The notes under the pieces are model-generated. The model did not search any database and was not told the origin of the DNA. It was given only the letters and a program-made list of their open reading frames with translations. Below are positions 25,523-35,456 of a stretch of 64,000 bases of DNA, one piece after another. The stretch's first letter is position 1. Each line of letters opens with the position of its first letter. The translations under genes and the position numbers were made by a program. Origin of the DNA: Burkholderia latens (GTDB taxonomy: Bacteria > Pseudomonadota > Gammaproteobacteria > Burkholderiales > Burkholderiaceae); assembly GCF_902499045.1 (NCBI RefSeq), contig NZ_CABVPL010000005.1, positions 62,001 through 126,000 of the forward strand, written 5' to 3'.

Positions 25523-26800
25523 ATGACGACAACGAGAGATGCCGACGAAGCCGCACTGCGTATCGTGCCGCGCGCGTCGTGGTACGCCGAACTCGATCCC
25601 GCCGGCAAGCGCGCGTTCAAGGCGGCGTTCGCGGGCTGGGCGACCGATGCGTTCGATTTCATGGTGTTCAGCTTCGTGCTGGCTTCGCTGATCGACCTGT
25701 GGGGCCTCGATCGCGGCAAGGCCGGCATGTTGAGCACCGTGACGCTGATTTTCTCGTCCGTGGGCGGCTGGATTGCCGGCATCCTCGCGGATCGGTACGG
25801 ACGGGTCAAGGTATTGCAGGGGGCGATCCTGTGGTTCTCCGTCTGCACGCTCGCAATCGGTTTCGCGCAGAACTTCGAGCAGATCTTCGTGCTGCGCGCG
25901 TTGCAAGGGCTCGGCTTCGGCGGCGAATGGGCCGTCGGTGCCGTGCTGATCGGCGAGATCGTCGCGCCCGCACATCGCGGCAAGGCGGTCGGCCTCGTGC
26001 AGAGCGGCTGGGCCATCGGCTGGGGCGGCGCGGCGATTCTCTACAGCATTGCGTTTTCGGTCCTTCCCGAGTCGCTGGCCTGGCGCAGCCTGTTCTGGGT
26101 GGGTATCGTGCCCGCCCTGCTCGTACTGTACGTACGCAAGCACGTACCCGAACCGGCGGTGTTCGTGCAGGCGGACACCGCGCGGAAACAAGGCGGAAGC
26201 CAGCCGTCGGTGTGGGCCATCTTCTCGCGCCCGCACGCACGGCGCACGGTGCTGGCAGCGCTGCTCTGCACCGGCATCCAGGGCGGCTTCTATGCGATGT
26301 CGACGTGGCTGCCGGCCTTTCTCAAGCTCGAGCGACACCTGTCCGTGCTCGACACCGGCGCCTATCTGTTCGTGATCATCGCCGGGTCCTTTTGCGGCTA
26401 TGTCGTCGGCGCGTACCTTTCCGACTGGTGGGGACGCCGACGCAACTTCATGCTGTTCTCGGCGCTCTCCCTCATGTCGGTGTGCGTGTACCTGACCGTC
26501 CCGCTGTCGAATGCGCAGATGCTGTGGCTGGGATTCCCGCTGGGCTTTTCGTCGTGCGGCATCTTCAGCGGGGTCGGCGCGTACCTGACGGAACTGTATC
26601 CATCGAATTTCCGCGCAAACGCGCAAAGCTTCACCTACAACTTCGGACGCGGCATCGGCGCACTGTTCCCGAGCCTCGTCGGGATGCTGAGCCATTCGCT
26701 CGGCCTCGCGCTGGCCATCGCGATCTTTTCCGGCGCAGCCTATGGCGTGGTGCTGCTCGCCGTCATGATGCTGCCGGAGACGAAGGCCACGGCGCTTTGA
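25523..26800 (+). CDS. MFS transporter linked to molybdenum hydroxylase
   Basis: 425 residues from ATG 25523, 28 bases after the hydroxylase gene. Twelve hydrophobic segments. TM1 carries the acidic DAFDFMVFSFVL motif and the TM2-3 loop is ILADRYGRVKVLQG, as in organic-acid and aromatic-acid permeases of the SHS/AAHS groups; RALQGLGFGGEWAVGAVLIGE is the family motif in TM4-5. Position in the operon indicates import of the hydroxylase substrate, inferred to be an acidic heterocycle. Confidence 0.85.
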   Translation: MTTTRDADEAALRIVPRASWYAELDPAGKRAFKAAFAGWATDAFDFMVFSFVLASLIDLWGLDRGKAGMLSTVTLIFSSVGGWIAGILADRYGRVKVLQGAILWFSVCTLAIGFAQNFEQIFVLRALQGLGFGGEWAVGAVLIGEIVAPAHRGKAVGLVQSGWAIGWGGAAILYSIAFSVLPESLAWRSLFWVGIVPALLVLYVRKHVPEPAVFVQADTARKQGGSQPSVWAIFSRPHARRTVLAALLCTGIQGGFYAMSTWLPAFLKLERHLSVLDTGAYLFVIIAGSFCGYVVGAYLSDWWGRRRNFMLFSALSLMSVCVYLTVPLSNAQMLWLGFPLGFSSCGIFSGVGAYLTELYPSNFRANAQSFTYNFGRGIGALFPSLVGMLSHSLGLALAIAIFSGAAYGVVLLAVMMLPETKATAL

Positions 26801-26880
26801 ACGCCGGATCGCGCAGCGCAATCCCGATGCGTTGATCCGCGGTGCATGCGCGGCCGCGTCACGCCGCTCGAACTGCGCCG

Positions 26881-27051
26881 TCAGACCGCCCCGCGCATCC
26901 GCACAACGGCCCGCAACGGCGCCGAATAGGCCGGACCCATGATCGGCACGCGCGGCAGGATGAACAGCAGGCCGAGCGGTACGCCGATCAGCCGCCACAC
27001 TTTCCACAGGTGCTCCGTCCCGTTCCATGCGTTCTTGAACGTATTGTTCAC
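26881..27051 (-). CDS. Possible small membrane protein
   Basis: 56 codons from GTG 27051 (MNNTFKNAWNGTEHLWKVWRLIGVPLGLLF...). One hydrophobic stretch at about residues 20-35 after an amphipathic, Trp-rich start. It reads like a genuine small protein in composition but lacks a strong ribosome binding site. It follows the Sel1-repeat gene on the same strand by 44 bases. Family unknown. Confidence 0.42.
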   Translation of the reverse strand: MNNTFKNAWNGTEHLWKVWRLIGVPLGLLFILPRVPIMGPAYSAPLRAVVRMRGAV

Positions 27052-27095
27052 GGGCGTGCGCGATCGAACTGGCTGCACCCGGCCGCAGGCCATAC

Positions 27096-29960
27096 TCAAT
27101 GTAGTGTCGTGTTCAGGTTCCCGGCGATAGCGGCAGCACGCGTCCTTTCCGCGTCGTCCAGCCGCCCGGCCACTCTTGCCTCGACGCGTGCCGCGGCGGC
27201 CCCGTATTGCCGAAAGCCGGCTACCGCATCGAAGCTCGCACGCGAACGCTCGATCCATGCCGCGCCGAGCGCGCGGTCTCTCGGCAGGCCGTTGCCGGTG
27301 AGGAACCGGATGCCGACCGCATATTGCATGAACGGATCGCCGCGCAATGCCTCGTTCAGGCTCGACAGGCCTTCCCATTGGCGATTGGCCGCCGCAATTG
27401 CGTTGGCAGGCGGATCGCTCCACAACGTGGCGAACCGGTCGGCCGGTACCAGCCAGCGCTGCTCGCCGGACGGCAGCGCCGCCTCCGTTCCCGCCGCGAC
27501 ACCGCGCAGCGCGAGTGCGATCTCGGAGACTGCCGAGCCTCGTCGCGCGGCGCGGCGATGAAGGTCGAGGGCGTAGGCTTCGTTCAGCGTCACGCCGTCG
27601 CCCGTTTCGTACATCAGAGCGAGATCGCTTTCCGCCCACGGCGAACCGGCTGCGGCCGCACCTTGGAGCCACGTCGACGCCGCCTTTGGATCGCGCGCGA
27701 CGCCGCGTCCGTGCAGATACGCGACGCCCACCATCCGCTTCGCCTCCGCACTCGACGGCGCCGCACGGAGTGCCCATGCGAACGCCTCGTAGTCGTCGGT
27801 GCGTCCGCCGAGCCCGGTCGACAGGTGCCACGCGAGCGAGCCCTGTGCCGACACGTTGCCCTGCTCCGCCGCGCGGCGAAACCAGTACACCGCCGCATCG
27901 AAGTCGGCCGGTACGCCATCGCCGAGGTCGTACGCGTCGCCGAGTGCCGACTGATACGTCGCTTCGCCTCTATCCGCGAGTCTCCATTGCCAGTACGCCC
28001 GCTCGTTGGCAGCCACGAAGCCGCTGTCGACTGACGCGAGGACGCGCATCGCGCCGATATTGTTGCCGGCAGCCGCCACGCGGCACCAGCGCGCGGCATC
28101 GGCCGGATTGCGCGGCGTGCCGTTGCCGTCCAGATACATCGAGCACAGCATCGCTTGCGAACCGGCATCGCCGAGCATTGCGCCGCGGGTGAACCAGTCG
28201 AATGCGATCGCCGGCTGCGTGCGCCAATAGACCGTGCCGAGTACCGAATACGCAGCGGGAATCTTGCGGTTCGCAAGATCCTCCAGCCATTGAAGCCCCG
28301 TCCTGCCTGCGAACGACATATGGTGTTCGTTCAGGTAAAAGCCGACCGCCACGCCGGCGGCATGATCGCCGGCGTCGGCCGCCTGCGCCAGATAGCGCAA
28401 GCCCGTCTGTTCGTCGCGCGACACGCCGGCGGTACCTGACAGATATTGATAGCCGACCCAGCGCGCCGCCTCGACGTTGCCGCGATCGGCCGCGAACCGG
28501 AACCAATGCATCGCCTGCGTCCGGTCGACGTTCGTCCCTTCTCCGCGCCAGGCCATGCCGGCGGCCATCAGCGCGGCCGAGCCGTCGCCGCGATCCGCAC
28601 CGCGCTTCGCCAGCCGAAACGCCTTGCGCATGTCCACCGGCTCATCGATGCCGCGCGCCGCGTAGCGTGACAGGTTGGCTGCCGCGGCGCCATTGCCCTG
28701 CGCGTCGGCCTTTTCGAACCACGGCTTGGCCGCGGCCGGATTCGGCTGCGTGCCGAGGCCGTTCTGCAGCATCGCGCCGAGATCGTTCTGCGCAACGGCC
28801 AGGCCTGCATCCGCCGCGCCCTGCATCCATCCACGTGCCGCTTCCTTGTCGACCGGGCCGCCGCGTCCGAACAGATAGAGGTTCGCCAACGCGTAACGTG
28901 CCTGCGCATCGCCGGCGAGCGCCGCCTTCCGGTACCAATCGCGGGCCGTCGCGGCATCGCGCGGCACGCCCGTTCCGCTGCCGTACAGATCACCGAGCCG
29001 GCGCTGCGCGTAGGGGGAGCCGGCGACGGCCGCGGTCGACATCAGGCTGAAGCCGCGACGCGCATCCTGCGGCATGCCGATGCCTGCCAGATAAAGATTC
29101 GCGAGCACCGCCTGCGCTTCGGTATGGTTCTGGTCCGCCGCGGCGCGCAGCCACTTCGCTCCCTCGCCGACATCGCGCGGCACGCCGTCGCCCCGGACGA
29201 GCATCAGGCCCAGCAGGAACTGTCCGTTCGGCTCGCCCGCCGCGGCCGCCCGCGACAGCCATGCCGCCGCGACGCCGGGATCGCGCGCGGCGCCGCGGCC
29301 GGCCAGCGCGAATTTCCCCGCGTTGGTCGCGCCCGCCGGCGATCCGCCGTCGGCGGCCATCACGAAGTAGCGGTAGGCCGCAACATCGTCGGCCGGTTGG
29401 CCGTCGCCGTCCGCGCTCATCCCGCCGAGCTGGTTCGCCGACGCCGCATCGCCGTCGCGTGCCGCCGACACGAACCAGGCGCGCGCCGCTTCCACGTCGC
29501 GCGGCCGCACGACACCGTCGTAGTACAGGTAGCCCAGCGCGCGCTTGGCCACCGTCGAACCGTCGCTGGCCGCCGATTCGAGGATCGTCATCCCGCGCCG
29601 CGGGTCCGGACGCGCCGCGTAGCCATGCAGCACCATCTGCCCGTAGAGCGCGCGGGCCGTGAGGTTGCCGGTTCCGGCGTCGTGCCTGCACAAGCTGCGC
29701 ATCCGTGCGGGCTTGTCCTTCAGCGGAATGCTGCCGAACCGCGCGTTCAGTGCCAGCACGCATGGCGTCGTGTCGTCGAGGACCGGAACGGTCACGCCGC
29801 GCTGAATGGCCGGCATCGCGACCGGCGGCGACCCGGGTCGCGGCGCGGCTACGCTGCCGGATCCGACGGTCAGCGCTGCCATCAGCGCCGCGGCTCCGAT
29901 CGACGATTTCAACGCGGGGCCGACGCAGCCGCGCTGCCGATGTTCACCGCTCAGCGTCAT
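27096..29960 (-). CDS. Exported Sel1-like repeat protein
   Basis: 954 residues. A signal peptide is expected (hydrophobic 19-38, cleavage near VAA|PRP). Most of residues 100-940 is built of about twenty Sel1-type repeats of ~36 residues (A..LG.LY..G.GVPRD...A..W...AA..G), for example QRRLGDLYGSGTGVPRD. Such solenoids are scaffolds for protein-protein contact. The start ATG overlaps the stop of the upstream 462-residue gene as ATGA, so the two are translationally coupled and probably act together in the periplasm. No enzymatic domain is visible. Confidence 0.85.
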   Translation of the reverse strand: MTLSGEHRQRGCVGPALKSSIGAAALMAALTVGSGSVAAPRPGSPPVAMPAIQRGVTVPVLDDTTPCVLALNARFGSIPLKDKPARMRSLCRHDAGTGNLTARALYGQMVLHGYAARPDPRRGMTILESAASDGSTVAKRALGYLYYDGVVRPRDVEAARAWFVSAARDGDAASANQLGGMSADGDGQPADDVAAYRYFVMAADGGSPAGATNAGKFALAGRGAARDPGVAAAWLSRAAAAGEPNGQFLLGLMLVRGDGVPRDVGEGAKWLRAAADQNHTEAQAVLANLYLAGIGMPQDARRGFSLMSTAAVAGSPYAQRRLGDLYGSGTGVPRDAATARDWYRKAALAGDAQARYALANLYLFGRGGPVDKEAARGWMQGAADAGLAVAQNDLGAMLQNGLGTQPNPAAAKPWFEKADAQGNGAAAANLSRYAARGIDEPVDMRKAFRLAKRGADRGDGSAALMAAGMAWRGEGTNVDRTQAMHWFRFAADRGNVEAARWVGYQYLSGTAGVSRDEQTGLRYLAQAADAGDHAAGVAVGFYLNEHHMSFAGRTGLQWLEDLANRKIPAAYSVLGTVYWRTQPAIAFDWFTRGAMLGDAGSQAMLCSMYLDGNGTPRNPADAARWCRVAAAGNNIGAMRVLASVDSGFVAANERAYWQWRLADRGEATYQSALGDAYDLGDGVPADFDAAVYWFRRAAEQGNVSAQGSLAWHLSTGLGGRTDDYEAFAWALRAAPSSAEAKRMVGVAYLHGRGVARDPKAASTWLQGAAAAGSPWAESDLALMYETGDGVTLNEAYALDLHRRAARRGSAVSEIALALRGVAAGTEAALPSGEQRWLVPADRFATLWSDPPANAIAAANRQWEGLSSLNEALRGDPFMQYAVGIRFLTGNGLPRDRALGAAWIERSRASFDAVAGFRQYGAAAARVEARVAGRLDDAERTRAAAIAGNLNTTLH

Positions 29961-31345
29961 GACTTCGTGATCGTGATGTTCTTGATGACGACGTCGGTCC
30001 GGCCGTCTTCATCGTCGATCGACTTGCTCAATTCGATCCCGTAGTCGACGAGCCATACGGATCGAACGCGCACCGTTTTCCCGTCCTTGTGCACCTCGCT
30101 GCAATCGAGGTTGATCGCATTGCCCGTCAACGTGCCGAAGATCGACGATGCGGGCTCCGACTTGCCGATCTCGCAGCGACGCGACAGTTGACCGTCGCTC
30201 GACGGTTGCGGCAGCGCAATCTCGATCCGCTTGCCTGCCGTCATCGGTTCGTTCGCGATCGCGATCGCCGCCGCGTCCTTTTGCGTGCGCAGGATCGTGG
30301 CATGGCGGGGCGCTCTGACGCTCTGGCTCATCAGATCCGCCAGCCCGTACCCCATGTCGAAATAAGCCAGGTGCGGGTTCCCCGATGCGTCCTTCGTCGT
30401 CATCAACTCGATCACCACGCCGTTGTTGCGTCGATTGACGTAGGTGTCGACGTACGGCCCTGCGGCCTTCGGCGTCGTCTTGTTCACCCATTCGCCGTCC
30501 ACGACCAGCCGCGCATACGGAAGCGGCCGGCTGCCGTCGGGCGGCAACTGGTTGCGAAGCGGTTCCGGCAGGCGGCGCTCGTCGAACACTTCGTCCAGAT
30601 ACGCGTACGGATCGGCCAGCACCGTCTCGGCCGCCGGCTTGCCGTCGGCGATCACCTTGAAAAGCTCGTAGGTGGCGCGCCGCTGGTCCGGCTCCGGCAA
30701 CTTTTCGAGCGCGTCGATTGCAAACTGAATCTGCGCGCACAGGGTCGGCTTGGCCGGCTCCTGCAGCGATGGCGGCACGTCGATCGCATCAAGGCGCGCG
30801 TCGACGGCAAGCAATTCGGCAACGGTGTAATGCTCGTCGTCGCGGGCCGACGGGCCATTGCGCTCGCCGATCAGATCCATCAACGCGAAGATGCTGCGCA
30901 GCATCTTCGGTGACGATGTCTTCGCCAACGACACCAGATCGCGGCGGGTCAGCTTCGACATCTCGCAACCGTCGCGCGACTCGCCCGCGATGTCCTTCAT
31001 CAGCCGAAGGAACTGCAGCCGGTCGGCCGGGGACAACATGATGAGCGTTCCCACGCTCGACTTGCCGCGCAAGCTGGTTATTCGTGCGAGATAGCCGGGA
31101 TTCTGCGCGACCTCCACGAACCAGGCGACCATGATCTGTCCGTTTTCCGAATCGGGATCCACACCGGATTGCGCGACGAATGCGCGGGCCCGTTCGTTGA
31201 TTTGCGCCGGCGACAGGTTGATCGCCGGGTTCGCCGCCGGCGCGTGGGCCGCCGGCTCGGCAGGGACGCTCTGCACGCCCAGCCCGTAGGCCGTTGCGGT
31301 CGCAACGGACAACACCACCCCCAAAAGGCCTTTCTTTATTTTCAT
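29957..31345 (-). CDS. Exported protein of unknown function coupled to Sel1-repeat protein
   Basis: 462 residues with a signal peptide (MKIKKGLLGVVLSVATATAYG). I do not recognise a family. The first ~170 mature residues are helical and rich in charged residues (INERARAFVAQSGVDPDSENGQIM...). The C-terminal half looks like beta strands (YVDTYVNRRNNGVVIELMT; IFGTLTGNAINLDCSEVHKDGKTVRVRSVWLVDYGIEL). Conserved-looking cysteines occur in CEMSKL, TLCAQI, RRCEIG and NLDCSE. It is translated first in a two-gene operon with the Sel1 protein. Confidence 0.65.
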   Translation of the reverse strand: MKIKKGLLGVVLSVATATAYGLGVQSVPAEPAAHAPAANPAINLSPAQINERARAFVAQSGVDPDSENGQIMVAWFVEVAQNPGYLARITSLRGKSSVGTLIMLSPADRLQFLRLMKDIAGESRDGCEMSKLTRRDLVSLAKTSSPKMLRSIFALMDLIGERNGPSARDDEHYTVAELLAVDARLDAIDVPPSLQEPAKPTLCAQIQFAIDALEKLPEPDQRRATYELFKVIADGKPAAETVLADPYAYLDEVFDERRLPEPLRNQLPPDGSRPLPYARLVVDGEWVNKTTPKAAGPYVDTYVNRRNNGVVIELMTTKDASGNPHLAYFDMGYGLADLMSQSVRAPRHATILRTQKDAAAIAIANEPMTAGKRIEIALPQPSSDGQLSRRCEIGKSEPASSIFGTLTGNAINLDCSEVHKDGKTVRVRSVWLVDYGIELSKSIDDEDGRTDVVIKNITITKS

Positions 31346-31523
31346 TTTGTCGAAATTCGATCGTGTGGATCAGTCGGCTTGCGATGCTGCCGCGGACAAT
31401 CGACCGGAACCCGACACGCGCACCGCCAAAAGCGGTGCAGATGCGACCGGTCGGCCGCAGCTTCGCGGTTCGCGATCGTGTTGTCAATATCGTTCGTGCT
31501 CGTTCGACCATTTAGAGCGGAAC

Positions 31524-31589
31524 GAAAATGAAAAACGCGGATGACGAACCCGCACCGGACCCGGCATCCGGCGCGGCTCGTCATCCGCG
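31524..31589 (-). terminator. Rho-independent terminator after paaH-type gene
   Basis: A perfect 13-base inverted repeat, ACGCGGATGACGA at 31534-31546 and its complement at 31577-31589, encloses a 30-base GC-rich loop. On the minus strand it is followed by TTTTTCATTTT. It lies 28 bases beyond the stop of the 3-hydroxybutyryl-CoA dehydrogenase gene and should end the acyl-CoA operon. Confidence 0.85.
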
Positions 31590-31616
31590 TTGAAAGCTGG
31601 CGTAGCTTGCGACGCG

Positions 31617-32468
31617 TCAGCTGTACTCGTACACCCCGCGCCCCGTCTTCCTCCCCAGCCGTCCGGCCGACACCATCTCGCGCAACAGCGGGCACGCGCG
31701 ATATTTCGGGTCGCCGAAGTCCTTCAGGAACACGTCCATCACCGCGAGGCACACGTCGAGCCCGACGAGGTCGGCCAGCGCGAGCGGCCCGATCGGATGG
31801 TTCGCGCCGAGCTTCATCCCCGCGTCGATCTCCTCGGCCGACGCGATGCCTTCGGCCAGCACGAAGAACGCCTCGTTGATCATCGGCACGAGAATCCGGT
31901 TCACGACGAAACCCGGCGCGTTACGCACGCCGATCGGCGACTTGTCGAAACGCTCGGTCAGCGCGCGCACCGCGGACGCGGTCGCGTCGCTCGTCTGCAG
32001 CCCGCGGATGATCTCGACGAGCGGCATCAGCGGCACCGGATTGAAGAAGTGCATGCCGACGAAGCGCGACGGATCGGCCAGCAGCGCCGCGAGCGCGGTG
32101 ATCGAGATCGACGAGGTGTTGGTCGCGATGATCGCATCCGGCCGGGCGACCGACTCGATCTGCTTCAGGATGCGGCTCTTCAGCTCGACGTTTTCGGTCG
32201 CGGCTTCGATCACGATGTCGACCGCGGCAAGCTTCGCGTAATCAGTCGACGTCGTGATGCGCGCGAGCGCGGCGTCGCGCGCGTCGGCCGCGAGCTTGTC
32301 CTTCGACACGAGCCGCTCGAGGCTGCCCTTCAATGCGGCGACGCCCTTGTCGAGCGCCGCGTCGCTGACGTCGATCATCACGACGTTCAGTCCTGCAACG
32401 GCTGCGGTTTGCGCAATGCCGTTGCCCATGGTTCCGGCGCCCACGACGCCGACGGTTTCGATGGCCAT
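31617..32468 (-). CDS. paaH: 3-hydroxybutyryl-CoA dehydrogenase
   Basis: 283 residues from ATG 32468, with CAGGAA upstream. The NAD-binding motif GAGTMGNG is at about residues 9-16; the catalytic His lies in [16 protein letters not shown] with the partner Glu at the end of that segment, and NSS/NTSS-type residues in [12 protein letters not shown]. The C-terminus [12 protein letters not shown] is typical. It oxidises (S)-3-hydroxyacyl-CoA to 3-oxoacyl-CoA with NAD. It lies 38 bases downstream of the thiolase gene, so the pair gives the last two steps of beta-oxidation of short chains. Very similar in pattern to Cupriavidus PaaH1. Confidence 0.92.
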   Translation of the reverse strand: MAIETVGVVGAGTMGNGIAQTAAVAGLNVVMIDVSDAALDKGVAALKGSLERLVSKDKLAADARDAALARITTSTDYAKLAAVDIVIEAATENVELKSRILKQIESVARPDAIIATNTSSISITALAALLADPSRFVGMHFFNPVPLMPLVEIIRGLQTSDATASAVRALTERFDKSPIGVRNAPGFVVNRILVPMINEAFFVLAEGIASAEEIDAGMKLGANHPIGPLALADLVGLDVCLAVMDVFLKDFGDPKYRACPLLREMVSAGRLGRKTGRGVYEYS

Positions 32469-32506
32469 GACGATTCCTGTGTGTTCGGGTGCTGAGCGTT
32501 CGATTA

Positions 32507-33700
32507 TCAGATGTTCTCGAAGATCGCCGCAATGCCCTGGCCGCCGCCGATGCACATCGTCACGAGCGCGTAACGCCCGCCGATACGCTTCAGCTCGTAC
32601 AGCGCCTTGACCGTGATCAACGCGCCCGTCGCGCCGATCGGGTGGCCGAGCGAAATGCCGGAGCCGTTCGGGTTGACCTTGGCCGGATCGAGGCCAAGCT
32701 CCTGCGTGACCGCGCATGCCTGTGCCGCGAACGCCTCGTTTGCCTCGATCACGTCGAGATCGGTAATCTTCAGGCCGGCGCGCTCGAGCGCTTTCTGCGT
32801 GGCCGGCACCGGGCCGATGCCCATGTACGCCGGATCGACGCCCGCATGGGCATACGCGACGAGACGCGCGAGCGGCTTCACGCCCTGCGCGCGTGCGGCA
32901 TCCGCGCTCATCATCAGCACCGCGGCGGCCGCATCGTTGATGCCCGACGCGTTGCCGGCCGTCACCGTGCCGTCCTCCTTCACGAACACCGGCTTCAGCT
33001 TCGTGAAGTCGTCCGGGCTCGCATCGTGACGCACGTGCTCGTCGGTGTCGAACGCGACGTCGCCCTTCTTCGTGCGGATCGAAATCGGCAGGATCTGCTC
33101 CTTGAAGCGGCCTTCGGCAATCGCGCGCGCCGCTCGACGATGCGATTCGAGCGCGAGCGCATCCTGCGCGTCGCGCGAAATACCGTACTTCTTCGCGACG
33201 TTCTCGGCCGTCACGCCCATGTGGATCGTCTGGAACGGGTCGTGCAACGCGCCGAGCATCATGTCGACGAGTTTCGCGTCGCCCATGCGCTGCCCGAACC
33301 GCGCGGACGGCACGCTGTACGGCGCGCGGCTCATGTTCTCCGAACCGCCGCCGATCGCGACGTCGGCATCGCCGAGCATGATCGTCTGCGCGGCCGACAC
33401 GATCGCCTGCAGGCCCGAGCCGCACAGGCGGTTCACGGTCAGCGCGGGCGTGTGCTGCGCGACGCCGCCGTTGATCGCTGCGACACGCGCGAGATACATG
33501 TCCTTCGGCTCGGTGTTGACGACGTGGCCGAACACGACATGGCCGACCGCATCGCCCGGCACGTTCGCGCGCGACAGCACTTCGCTCACGACCTTTGCAC
33601 CGAGATCGGTCGGCGAGAAATCCTTCAGGCTCCCGCCGAAATCGCCGATTGCGGTACGGACACCGCTTACCACCACGACTTCCTTCGCTGCATTGCTCAT
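32507..33700 (-). CDS. bktB: Beta-ketothiolase (acetyl-CoA C-acyltransferase), BktB type
   Basis: 397 residues. Catalytic residues are C93 (NRLCGSG), H353 (GHPIGAT) and C383 (MCIGGG). The sequence follows the Cupriavidus BktB pattern throughout ([36 protein letters not shown]). BktB cleaves or condenses 3-ketoacyl-CoA of C4-C10 with acetyl-CoA and serves both fatty-acid breakdown and polyhydroxyalkanoate precursor supply. It is followed closely by the 3-hydroxyacyl-CoA dehydrogenase gene and preceded by the ETF-QO gene, 48 bases away. Confidence 0.92.
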   Translation of the reverse strand: MSNAAKEVVVVSGVRTAIGDFGGSLKDFSPTDLGAKVVSEVLSRANVPGDAVGHVVFGHVVNTEPKDMYLARVAAINGGVAQHTPALTVNRLCGSGLQAIVSAAQTIMLGDADVAIGGGSENMSRAPYSVPSARFGQRMGDAKLVDMMLGALHDPFQTIHMGVTAENVAKKYGISRDAQDALALESHRRAARAIAEGRFKEQILPISIRTKKGDVAFDTDEHVRHDASPDDFTKLKPVFVKEDGTVTAGNASGINDAAAAVLMMSADAARAQGVKPLARLVAYAHAGVDPAYMGIGPVPATQKALERAGLKITDLDVIEANEAFAAQACAVTQELGLDPAKVNPNGSGISLGHPIGATGALITVKALYELKRIGGRYALVTMCIGGGQGIAAIFENI

Positions 33701-33748
33701 CGTCTCACTCCGGTTCGTTCGCGCCCGCGGGCGCAGGATGCGTTTGCG

Positions 33749-35422
33749 TTACATGTTCGGATAATTCGGCCCGCCGCCGCCTTCGGGCGTGACCCACACG
33801 ATGTTCTGCGTCGGGTCCTTGATGTCGCAGGTCTTGCAGTGCACGCAGTTCTGCGCATTGATCACCAGCCGATCGCTGCCGTCGTCGTTCTTCACGAACT
33901 CGTACACCGCCGCCGGACAGAACCGCGCCTCCGGCCCCGCGTACGTGCGCAGGTTCACGTTCACCGGCACGCTCGCGTCCTTCAGCGTCAGATGCGCGGG
34001 CTGGTTCTCCTCGTGGTTCGTGTTCGAGATGAACACCGACGACAGCCGGTCGAACGTCAGCTTGCCGTCCGGCTTCGGATACGCGATCGGCTCGCACTGC
34101 GACGCCGGCTTCAGCATCTCGTGATCCGCGTGCTTGTGGTGCAGCGTCCACGGCACGTTGCCGCCCATCACCTTCTGTTCGAGCCCGACCATCAGCGTGC
34201 CGAGATACAGACCCTTGGCCATCCACTGCTTGAAGTTGCGCGCGCGGTACAACTCCGTGTACAGCCACGATTGCTTGAACGCGTCGGGGTACGCATTGAG
34301 TTCGTCGCTCTGACGGCCTGCCTGCACCGCGTCGAACGCGGCATCGGCCGCAAGCATGCCGGTTTTGATCGCCGCGTGGCTGCCCTTGATCCGCGATGCG
34401 TTCAAAAAGCCCGCGTCGTCGCCGATCAGCGCGCCGCCCGGGAACACCGTCTTCGGCAGCGACATCAGGCCGCCGGCCGTGATCGCGCGCGCGCCGTACG
34501 ACACGCGCTTGCCGCCTTCGAGGAACGCGCGGATCGACGGATGCGTCTTGTAGCGCTGGAACTCCTCGAACGGCGACAGGTACGGGTTCGTGTAGCCGAG
34601 GCCGACCACGAAGCCGACCACGACCTGATTGTTCTCCATGTGATACAGGAACGAGCCGCCGTACGTGTCGGACTTCAACGGCCAGCCGGCCGTGTGGATC
34701 ACGAGGCCCGGCTTGTGCTTGGCCGGATCGATTTCCCACAGTTCCTTGATGCCGATCCCGTACGCCTGCGGATCGGCGTTCGCGTCGAGCTTGAACGTCG
34801 AGATCAGTTGGCGGCCGAGATGGCCGCGGCAGCCTTCGGCGAACAGCGTGTACTTCGCGTGCAGCTCCATGCCGAGCTGGAAGTTCTCGGTCGGCTCGCC
34901 GTCCTTGCCCACGCCCATGTTGCCGGTGGCGACGCCCTTCACCGAGCCGTCGTCGTTGTAGAGAATCTCCGCGGCGGGGAAGCCGGGGAAGATTTCGACG
35001 CCCAAGGCTTCGGCCTGCTGGCCCAGCCAGCGCGTGACGTTGCCCAGCGAGATCACGTAGTTGCCGTGATTCTTGAAGTTGTCCGGCAGCGCCCAGTTCG
35101 GCGTCTGCACCGCGCTCTTTTCGGACAGGAACAGGAAGCGGTCTTCCGTCACCTCGACGTTCAAAGGCGCGCCCTGTTCCTTCCAGTCGGGGAACAGTTC
35201 GGTGATCGCGCGCGGATCCATCACCGCGCCCGACAGGATGTGCGCGCCGATCTCGGAACCCTTCTCGAGCACGCACACGCCGATCTCGGTGCCTTTCTCG
35301 GCAGCCAGCTGCTTGAGCCGGATCGCGGCAGACAGCCCGGCGGGGCCGCCGCCGACGATCACGACGTCGTATTCCATCGATTCGCGCGGGCCGTATTGCG
35401 CGAGCAAGTCCTGTGTGGTCAA
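33749..35422 (-). CDS. Electron transfer flavoprotein-ubiquinone oxidoreductase
   Basis: 557 residues, full length for the family. The FAD-binding GGGPAGLSAAIRLKQL motif is at about residues 27-42, the second FAD/membrane-binding region includes GCRGHLGRQL, and the C-terminal ferredoxin-like domain has Cys ligands in ARFCPAAVYEF and NAQNCVHCKTCDIKDP, giving one 4Fe-4S cluster. The enzyme moves electrons from acyl-CoA dehydrogenases, via ETF, to ubiquinone at the inner membrane. It sits 34 bases after the acyl-CoA dehydrogenase gene, forming a functional unit with it. Confidence 0.95.
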   Translation of the reverse strand: MTTQDLLAQYGPRESMEYDVVIVGGGPAGLSAAIRLKQLAAEKGTEIGVCVLEKGSEIGAHILSGAVMDPRAITELFPDWKEQGAPLNVEVTEDRFLFLSEKSAVQTPNWALPDNFKNHGNYVISLGNVTRWLGQQAEALGVEIFPGFPAAEILYNDDGSVKGVATGNMGVGKDGEPTENFQLGMELHAKYTLFAEGCRGHLGRQLISTFKLDANADPQAYGIGIKELWEIDPAKHKPGLVIHTAGWPLKSDTYGGSFLYHMENNQVVVGFVVGLGYTNPYLSPFEEFQRYKTHPSIRAFLEGGKRVSYGARAITAGGLMSLPKTVFPGGALIGDDAGFLNASRIKGSHAAIKTGMLAADAAFDAVQAGRQSDELNAYPDAFKQSWLYTELYRARNFKQWMAKGLYLGTLMVGLEQKVMGGNVPWTLHHKHADHEMLKPASQCEPIAYPKPDGKLTFDRLSSVFISNTNHEENQPAHLTLKDASVPVNVNLRTYAGPEARFCPAAVYEFVKNDDGSDRLVINAQNCVHCKTCDIKDPTQNIVWVTPEGGGGPNYPNM

Positions 35423-35456
35423 AATCCTGTCTCCTCCTGCGCCCCGACCGGTACGG

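Noticed and set aside
22645-26016. 1123-codon open frame antisense to the molybdenum hydroxylase
   Set aside because: Composition is Arg/His/Asp-rich as expected for the reverse frame of GC-rich coding DNA; no family motif and no ribosome binding site, while the opposite strand encodes a clear enzyme.
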